Positions 1-3,955 of a stretch of DNA of 5,315 nt are shown one piece after another (within the stretch, counting starts at the first letter, position 1; each line of letters opens with the position of its first letter). A program made the position numbers and the translations under genes. Origin of the DNA: Kiritimatiellia bacterium (GTDB lineage Bacteria; Verrucomicrobiota; Kiritimatiellia; RFP12; UBA1067); contig JAFRBA010000091.1 in the NCBI GenBank assembly GCA_017405115.1, positions 1-5,315 on the forward strand, given 5' to 3'. Below the pieces are notes generated by a model. The model did not search any database. It was not told where the DNA came from and was given only the letters and a program-made list of their open reading frames with translations.

Positions 1-1
1 C

Positions 2-931
2 GACAAGGCGGCCCTGAAGTTCGATGCCGCTACGAAGAAACTCGCGACCACGCCCGCCAAGGCGACGGCAGGCACCAAGTTCTCGCTGTCGATCGGCGCG
101 TCGTCCCTGTCCCTCCCGGTGTTCTCGGCGACGGGGCTTCCGAAGGGCCTTTCCATCAACAAAGCGACAGGCGAGATCTCCGGAGTGGGGACAGTCCCCG
201 GCGCGTACACGGCGAAAGTGACGGTAACGAGCGCTGCGGGCAACAAAATAACGCAAAATGTGAAGATCACGGTCTCCGTTCCGTCGTGGGCCAAGGGCAC
301 GTTCTACGGCACGGCGAAGCCCGACGGGAAGACCCTGTCGTACCTGAAGTTCGCCGTGGCGGCGACAGGCAAGGTGTCCGGCAAGGTCACCTACAAGGGC
401 AAGGCGTACTCGTTCACCGCGAAGTACAAGCGCTGCACGGCGACGAAGGCGACGTTCGCGCCGAGCGTGAAGGTGGGAAAGAAGACGTTCAAGCCCGGCA
501 CGGTGACGGTGAAGACGCTGAAGGTCGGGGGACTGTCCCTCGTCGAGGCGGCAAACTCCAAAGCGACGTTTGCCGCGCAGAAGAAGCCGAACCTTGTAAA
601 GAAGGGCAAGACGCTCGCGAAGCTCATAGGCAAGAGCTTCACGTTCACGAAGAAGACGAAGAACTCGGGGCTCACGAAGAGCAAGGACAAGCTCGAAGTG
701 AAGCTCGCGAACGGCGACGCGGCGAAAGTGACTGGCGTAGTCGGCGGAAAGAAGCTGACGGCGATTTCGTGGGTGACGCTCGTCTCGGGCAAGGCGACAA
801 AGGGCGGCAGCGAGGTCTACACGCTGTACGTGGACATAATCGACGCATCGCTCAAGTACGAGCGCACGCTCGTAATCAAGGCGACAGTCAGCACCGGCGG
901 CGTCAAGGCGACCGCCGCGTTCGCGAAGTAG
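2..931 (+). CDS. C-terminal part of a secreted/surface protein with putative-Ig domain (5' partial)
   Basis: The frame is open from the window edge to TAG at 929-931, giving 309 residues; the true start lies upstream. Residues about 40-91 look like a putative Ig domain (He_PIG type): a GLPKGLSIN motif, then ATGEISG, then PGAYTAKVTVT, matching the family pattern of LPxGLxxxxxTGxIsGxP...G.y.v.v.a. This fold is common in large extracellular bacterial proteins. From residue 96 (SWAKGTFYG) to the end the chain is rich in Lys, Thr, Ala, Gly and Val with alternating polar/hydrophobic residues, suggesting beta strands; motifs such as TGKVSGKVTYKGKAYSF resemble repeats I associate with C-termini of large proteins from Kiritimatiellota/Lentisphaerota-like bacteria (from memory, not a search). 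No transmembrane segment or LPXTG-type anchor is visible in this part. A structural or adhesin-like role outside the cell is inference; no catalytic motif is seen. Codon use is dominated by AAG, GCG and ACG. No convincing intrinsic terminator follows the stop. Confidence 0.8.
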   Translation, partial: DKAALKFDAATKKLATTPAKATAGTKFSLSIGASSLSLPVFSATGLPKGLSINKATGEISGVGTVPGAYTAKVTVTSAAGNKITQNVKITVSVPSWAKGTFYGTAKPDGKTLSYLKFAVAATGKVSGKVTYKGKAYSFTAKYKRCTATKATFAPSVKVGKKTFKPGTVTVKTLKVGGLSLVEAANSKATFAAQKKPNLVKKGKTLAKLIGKSFTFTKKTKNSGLTKSKDKLEVKLANGDAAKVTGVVGGKKLTAISWVTLVSGKATKGGSEVYTLYVDIIDASLKYERTLVIKATVSTGGVKATAAFAK

Positions 932-1022
932 TGGGCGGTGCCCGAGAGTCGGCGGCGATAGGGCGCAAAAGCTTCTTTTATGCAGAGGCAATGAGTTCTA
1001 TTCGCAAACGCCATTCTTTACT
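932..1022. other. Non-coding start of the 932-1377 gap, nothing assignable
   Basis: This stretch follows the first gene's stop. It contains only a 4-bp stem (CCGA/TCGG around 941-951) and a short AAAAG/CTTTT inverted repeat near 967-979, neither good enough for a terminator. No credible start codon with a Shine-Dalgarno is seen. The rest of the gap is described under the structured element, promoter and ribosome-binding site. Confidence 0.5.
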
Positions 1023-1037
1023 TGCGTCTTCGACGCA
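1023..1037. repeat. Small perfect hairpin next to the large structured element
   Basis: TGCGTC (1023-1028), a TTC loop (1029-1031) and GACGCA (1032-1037) form a perfect 6-bp hairpin. It abuts the left arm of the 1038/1302 flanking inverted repeat. Read as ACTTG...GTCTTCGAC it resembles the tip of the second arm on the - strand (ACTTG-TT-GTCTTCGAC), so it may be a degenerate relative of that tip or a further stem of the same molecule. On its own it could also be chance. Confidence 0.45.
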
Positions 1038-1058
1038 GACGACTTGGTGCGACTTTAC

Positions 1059-1158
1059 CGAAATGCCGCGGGCGGGAGGCTTTCCGTCGAGCCCCGGACA
1101 TGTCGACGCTGTCGACGGGCTCGTCGTAAACCCTTATCCTCCCGCCCGTGGCATTTCG
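1059..1158 (+). repeat. Hairpin arm 1 of the structured element
   Basis: Outer stem: 1059-1079 pairs with 1138-1158 over 21 positions, all Watson-Crick except one G-T wobble (1068/1149). Then comes an asymmetric internal loop of 8 nt (1080-1087) against 14 nt (1124-1137), a middle stem CGAGCCC/GGGCTCG (1088-1094 with 1117-1123), a one-sided 7-nt bulge CGGACAT (1095-1101), and an apical stem GTCGAC/GTCGAC (1102-1107 with 1111-1116) with a 3-nt GCT loop. The chance of a 21-bp stem enclosing two further stems is very low, so the structure itself is secure; its role is not known. Confidence 0.75.
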
Positions 1159-1176
1159 CAGTTGGCTGCATGCCCA

Positions 1177-1286
1177 TGATCGGCGCGGCGCGGGGTCGGG
1201 GGGATAGGCGCTTAACCTCGGCACGTTGTCGAAGACAACAAGTCCGGTGCCGAGGTTAAAGCCGCCAGACCCCGCGCCGCGCATCA
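1177..1286 (-). repeat. Hairpin arm 2, inverted counterpart of arm 1
   Basis: Outer stem: GCGCGGCGCGGGGTC (1183-1197) is perfectly complementary to 1268-1282 (15 bp), extended by TGAT/ATCA (1177-1180 with 1283-1286) across a 2-nt bulge. The internal loop is 14 nt (1198-1211) against 8 nt (1260-1267), part of which can pair as GGCG/CGCC. The middle stem TTAACCTCGGCAC (1212-1224) pairs perfectly with 1247-1259 (13 bp). The apical stem is GTTGTC/GACAAC (1225-1230 with 1234-1239) with a GAA loop, and a one-sided bulge occupies 1240-1246. On the - strand the order and loop sizes (8, 7, 3, 14) equal those of arm 1, and the bulge reads CGGACTT against CGGACAT in arm 1. Confidence 0.75.
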
Positions 1287-1335
1287 GTCGTTCCAAGTCG
1301 TCGCTGCGCAGCTGCAGAAAGTCTCTGTGCAAATA

Positions 1336-1344
1336 TGGTATAAT
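1336..1344 (+). promoter_or_regulatory. Extended -10 promoter for the polyamine operon
   Basis: TGG followed by TATAAT (1339-1344) is a perfect sigma-70-type -10 box with a TGn extension. No good -35 hexamer is seen 16-18 bases upstream, as is common for extended -10 promoters. Transcription would begin near 1351, leaving a leader of about 27 bases before the ATG at 1378. The surrounding bases are AT-rich against a GC-rich background, which supports the call. The same nine bases occur at 3898-3906. Confidence 0.75.
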
Positions 1345-1359
1345 AACCGCTCACACCGC

Positions 1360-1373
1360 AAGGAGGGAAGGAG
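1360..1373 (+). promoter_or_regulatory. Double Shine-Dalgarno fixing the start at 1378
   Basis: AAGGAGG (1360-1366) and AAGGAG (1368-1373) lie 11 and 4 bases before the ATG at 1378. They rule out the upstream in-frame GTG at 1327, which would also place the -10 box inside the coding region. Confidence 0.8.
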
Positions 1374-1377
1374 AAAG

Positions 1378-2733
1378 ATGGCAAGAGTGATGCTCATCGG
1401 TGCCGGCGGAGTCGCCGGCGTCGCGGCCGCGAAGATGGCCCAGAACCCCGACGTGTTCGGCGAACTGCTGATTGCGTCCCGCACCGAGGCGCGCTGCAAG
1501 GCGATCAAGGCGGACATTGAAGGCCGCTATGCGGCGGGGAACGGGAAATGGGGAACGGGGAACGGGAATCGTACGAAGATCATGACCGCCCAGATCGACG
1601 CGATGGACACCCCGAGGCTCGTCGCGATGATCCGCGAGTTCAAGCCCGACCTCGTGATGAACATTGCGCTCCCGTACCAGGACCTCGCGATCATGGACGC
1701 TTGCCTCGAGGCCGGCGTCTCGTATCTCGACACCGCGAACTACGAGCCGCCGGAAGAGGCGCACTTCGAGTACTCCTGGCAGTGGGCGTACCGCGAGAGG
1801 TTCGAGAAGGCGGGCCTTACCGCGATCCTCGGCTGCGGATTCGACCCCGGCGTCACCCAGGTGTTCTCCGCCTACGCGCAGAAGCACTACTTCGACGAGA
1901 TCCACACGCTCGACATCCTGGACTGCAACGGCGGCGACCACGGCTATCCCTTCGCCACCAACTTCAACCCCGAGATCAACATCCGCGAGGTCTCCGCGAA
2001 GGGCTCGTACTGGGTCGCCGATCCAGAAGTTGAAAAGTTGAAAGGTTCCGAAGTTGAAAAGTCGGCTGAGGGTGAAAAACTCTTCAACTCTTCAACTCTT
2101 CAACCTTTCAACTATCGGAAGGCGTTCGACAAGGGCTGGTGGGTGGAGACCGCGCCGATGGCGATCAAGCGCGTCTACAACTTCGACCAGGTCGGCGAGA
2201 AGGACATGTACCTCCTCCACCACGAGGAGCTTGAGTCGCTCGGTTGCAACCTGAAGGGCATCAAGCGCATCCGCTTCTTCATGACGTTCGGGCAGAGCTA
2301 CCTCACGCACCTGAAGTGTCTTGAGAACGTCGGCATGACGCGCATTGACCCGATAGACTTCAAGGGGCAGAAGATAGTCCCGATCGAGTTCCTGAAGGCG
2401 CTTCTCCCCGACCCCGCGACGCTCGGACCGCGCACGAAGGGCAAGACAAACATCGGCTGCATCTTCGAGGGCGTCAAGGACGGAAAACCCGTAAGCTACT
2501 ACGTCTACAACGTCTGCGACCACCAGGAGTGCTATGCCGAGGTCGGCTCGCAGGCGATCAGCTACACGACCGGCGTTCCGGCGATGATCGGCGCGAAGAT
2601 GTTCCTGGAGGGCAAGTGGACCGAGAAGGGCGTGCACACGTGCGAGGAGTTCGACCCCGACCCGTTCATGGCCGAGCTGAACGTACAGGGGCTTCCGTGG
2701 AAGGAGACGTTCGACCCCGTCAAGGTCCCGTGA
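1378..2733 (+). CDS. Carboxynorspermidine/carboxyspermidine synthase (saccharopine dehydrogenase-like)
   Basis: The predicted 451-residue cytosolic enzyme condenses L-aspartate-beta-semialdehyde with a diamine (1,3-diaminopropane or putrescine) and reduces the Schiff base with NADPH to carboxynorspermidine or carboxyspermidine. Residues 3-17 carry the Rossmann nucleotide-binding motif (VMLIGAGGVAGVAAA), followed by a strand ending ASRT. Further family-like blocks are DLVMNIALPYQDLAIMDACL (about 91-110), YLDTANYE (116-123), LGCGFDPGVTQVF (151-163), HEELESL (282-288) and the C-terminal GVPAMIGAKM (399-408). The match is to the carboxynorspermidine branch rather than lysine-pathway saccharopine dehydrogenases, and the next gene, NspC, supports this strongly. 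The protein is longer than the family's usual roughly 400 residues; the excess is explained by two repeat-derived inserts at residues about 53-65 and 216-246. Transcription is likely from the -10 box at 1339. Which diamine is preferred cannot be read from the sequence. Confidence 0.9.
   Translation: MARVMLIGAGGVAGVAAAKMAQNPDVFGELLIASRTEARCKAIKADIEGRYAAGNGKWGTGNGNRTKIMTAQIDAMDTPRLVAMIREFKPDLVMNIALPYQDLAIMDACLEAGVSYLDTANYEPPEEAHFEYSWQWAYRERFEKAGLTAILGCGFDPGVTQVFSAYAQKHYFDEIHTLDILDCNGGDHGYPFATNFNPEINIREVSAKGSYWVADPEVEKLKGSEVEKSAEGEKLFNSSTLQPFNYRKAFDKGWWVETAPMAIKRVYNFDQVGEKDMYLLHHEELESLGCNLKGIKRIRFFMTFGQSYLTHLKCLENVGMTRIDPIDFKGQKIVPIEFLKALLPDPATLGPRTKGKTNIGCIFEGVKDGKPVSYYVYNVCDHQECYAEVGSQAISYTTGVPAMIGAKMFLEGKWTEKGVHTCEEFDPDPFMAELNVQGLPWKETFDPVKVP
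1536..1570. repeat. Heptanucleotide tandem repeat (5 units) inside the synthase gene
   Basis: Five consecutive 7-mers: GGGGAAC, GGGAAAT, GGGGAAC, GGGGAAC, GGGAATC. They encode a Gly/Asn-rich stretch (AGNGKWGTGNGNR, residues about 53-65) between the second Rossmann helix and the next strand (TAQIDAMD), where family members usually have a short loop. The reading frame is preserved, so the repeat is tolerated as a surface loop. Confidence 0.85.
2030..2113. repeat. Inverted octanucleotide repeat arrays inside the synthase gene
   Basis: Left array, period 8: TTGAAAAG (2030), TTGAAAGG (2038), TTCCGAAG (2046), TTGAAAAG (2054). Right array, period 8 on the complementary motif: CTCTTCAA three times (2080, 2088, 2096), then CCTTTCAA (2104). 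An 18-base spacer (2062-2079) separates them, so the two halves can form a hairpin. The block is AT-rich compared with its surroundings. It encodes a charged segment (residues about 216-246, EVEKLKGSEVEK then SSTLQPFN) inserted between YWVAD and the conserved WVETAPMAIKR block. Confidence 0.85.
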
Positions 2734-2734
2734 G

Positions 2735-3943
2735 TTGAAGCCGCAGTACAGGATCGACCTCGACAGTCTCGCGGAGACCGCGGCGGTCGCGAAGGCGAAC
2801 GCGGACAGGCTGGGCGTCCATCTGCTGATGGCGCTCAAGGGCTTTCCGCTTCCCGCGGCATTTCCGACGCTCGCGCCGTACGTCGAGGGCGTTACGGCGT
2901 CCGGGCTCTTTGAGGCGCGTCTCGGCAAGCTCATGGGCAAGGAGGTGCACGTACATGCGCCGGCCTATGCGGAAGACGAGATCGACGACCTCTGCGAGAC
3001 GTGCTCCCACATAGTCTTCAACTCGCTGGGCCAGCTAAGGAGGTTCGGCCCGCGAGTGAAGGAGAGGGGCGTTGGCGTAGGGCTGCGCGTTAACCCGGGC
3101 TTCTCGTCCGCCGACTGCCTGAAGTACGACCCGTGCTGCCCGGACTCGCGCTTCGGCGTGATGGTCGAGGAGCTGGACGGCGACCTGGGCCTCGTCGACG
3201 GGCTGCATGTCCATGCGCTCTGCGAAGGCTACTCCGACGACTTCGCCGGCATGGTCGAGAAGCTCGCCGCCCTGCTGGATGCCCCGGCGGTCCGCCCGCT
3301 TGTGCCGCGCCTGACGTGGATCAACCTTGGCGGCGGCGAGGTCGTCAACGACCCCAGTTTCGCGACTCCGCGCGCGGTCGCCGCGGTGGAGGCGCTGAAG
3401 TCGCTTGGAAGCTTCGAGGCGATGATAGAGCCGAGCGAGTACATGGTGCGCTATTCGGGGACGCTCGTCGCGCACGTTCTCGACGTGATACGACGGAAGG
3501 ACAAGGACATCGCGGTCCTCGACGTGTCGGCGTCGTGCCATGCGACGGATCTTCTGCTCTTCGACATGCGGGCGGACGTCGTTTCGCCGGCGCAGTCGGA
3601 TGCGGGGCGCAGAACGATTCTTGGGTGCGTCTCGTGCCTTGCCGGCGACGTGATAGGCGAGTATTGCTTCAAGAGACCGCTTGACGTCGGCGACACGGTG
3701 GTCTTCGGCGGCCTGGGCTGCTACTCTTTTGCGCAGCAGAGCTGGTTCAACGGGATCCGGCATCCGGACGTCGTGCTCGTCTCGAAGGCCGATGGCGAGA
3801 GGACGGTCCTCTCCTGGGACTATTCGGATTACCTGCGAGACTTCCTTGGCCGAGAGGGCGGGTTGTGCAACGCGGCCGCCACGGCGGGCGATTGTTTTGG
3901 TATAATATCCACAACTCGTCGAAGTTCGGAAACAGATATTTAA
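2735..3943 (+). CDS. nspC: Carboxynorspermidine/carboxyspermidine decarboxylase
   Basis: PLP-dependent decarboxylase of the alanine-racemase-fold (fold III) group. It removes CO2 from carboxynorspermidine or carboxyspermidine to give norspermidine or spermidine, and acts in the cytosol straight after the preceding enzyme. Visible signatures: LMALKGF with the PLP lysine at K35; RVNPGFSSADCLKYDPC near 120-135, a hallmark of NspC; HVHALCE ending at E164; a GGG at 199-201; SASCH with C268/H269; and CLAGD with C301, in the position of the catalytic cysteine of this group. It starts with TTG at 2735, one base after the previous TGA, with only a weak upstream Shine-Dalgarno, so translational coupling is likely. 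The next in-frame Met is too close to K35 to be the start. It is divergent: GGG is followed by EVVND where I expect HH, and EPSEY replaces EPGEA. About 30 residues after YLRDFLG look like a non-conserved tail. Choice between norspermidine and spermidine is open. Confidence 0.9.
   Translation: MKPQYRIDLDSLAETAAVAKANADRLGVHLLMALKGFPLPAAFPTLAPYVEGVTASGLFEARLGKLMGKEVHVHAPAYAEDEIDDLCETCSHIVFNSLGQLRRFGPRVKERGVGVGLRVNPGFSSADCLKYDPCCPDSRFGVMVEELDGDLGLVDGLHVHALCEGYSDDFAGMVEKLAALLDAPAVRPLVPRLTWINLGGGEVVNDPSFATPRAVAAVEALKSLGSFEAMIEPSEYMVRYSGTLVAHVLDVIRRKDKDIAVLDVSASCHATDLLLFDMRADVVSPAQSDAGRRTILGCVSCLAGDVIGEYCFKRPLDVGDTVVFGGLGCYSFAQQSWFNGIRHPDVVLVSKADGERTVLSWDYSDYLRDFLGREGGLCNAAATAGDCFGIISTTRRSSETDI
3898..3906 (+). 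promoter_or_regulatory. Extended -10 promoter inside the 3' end of nspC
   Basis: TGG plus TATAAT (3901-3906), identical to the nine bases upstream of the polyamine operon, and again without a clear -35 hexamer at the usual spacing. Transcription would start near 3913, giving a leader of about 43 bases before the oxidoreductase ATG at 3956. The promoter lies within the last 15 codons of nspC, so the downstream gene can be expressed separately from the operon, besides any read-through. Confidence 0.65.
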
Positions 3944-3955
3944 AGGAGGAAAAAC

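Larger units (their letters stand above)
1038..1302. other. Putative structured element: two mirror-image hairpin arms closed by a flanking stem (ncRNA or palindromic repeat unit)
   Basis: The ends form an inverted repeat: GACGACTTGG-tg-CGACT (1038-1054) is complementary to 1286-1302 at 15 of 17 positions, plus one G-T wobble and one T-T mismatch. Inside lie two long hairpins, arm 1 (1059-1158) and arm 2 (1177-1286), separated by an 18-base linker (1159-1176). Folded as one molecule this is a three-way junction, with arm 2 directly stacked on the closing stem. The arms share a layout but in opposite orientation, so the whole unit is also an imperfect inverted repeat centred near 1171. There is no T-tract after the stem, no plausible protein, and it lies upstream of the -10 box at 1339, so it is not in the leader of the next gene's main transcript. 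It could be a structured RNA with its own promoter, or a BIME/MITE-like DNA element. I do not recognise a known family, and the strand transcribed, if any, is unknown. Confidence 0.6.

Noticed and set aside
286..1179. A 297-codon + strand frame overlapping the first gene and the gap
   Set aside because: Its composition is low-complexity Arg/Glu/Gly from an out-of-frame reading of the surface-protein gene, and it runs through the palindromic element without any domain or ribosome-binding site.
1210..1262. Integron attC site (GCTTAAC fits RYYYAAC)
   Set aside because: The partner GTTAAAG does not fit GTTRRRY without an extra base, the pattern of extrahelical bases and unpaired spacers of attC is absent, arm 1 lacks the motifs, and there is no cassette or integrase.
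1177..1286. Intrinsic terminators formed by arm 1 or arm 2
   Set aside because: Neither strand has a T-tract directly after the stems, and the stems are much longer and more interrupted than ordinary terminator hairpins.
1018..1332. A 104-codon - strand frame covering the structured element
   Set aside because: No Shine-Dalgarno or recognisable protein pattern is seen, and the strong inverted repeats explain the sequence constraint better.
1038..1377. Polyamine-sensing leader or riboswitch for the operon
   Set aside because: The element ends upstream of the -10 box at 1339-1344, so transcripts from that promoter would not contain it. It would need an undetected upstream promoter.
1327..1378. 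GTG at 1327 as start of the synthase
   Set aside because: It would put the TATAAT box and both Shine-Dalgarno sequences inside the gene and add 17 residues before the Rossmann motif, which normally begins right at the N-terminus.
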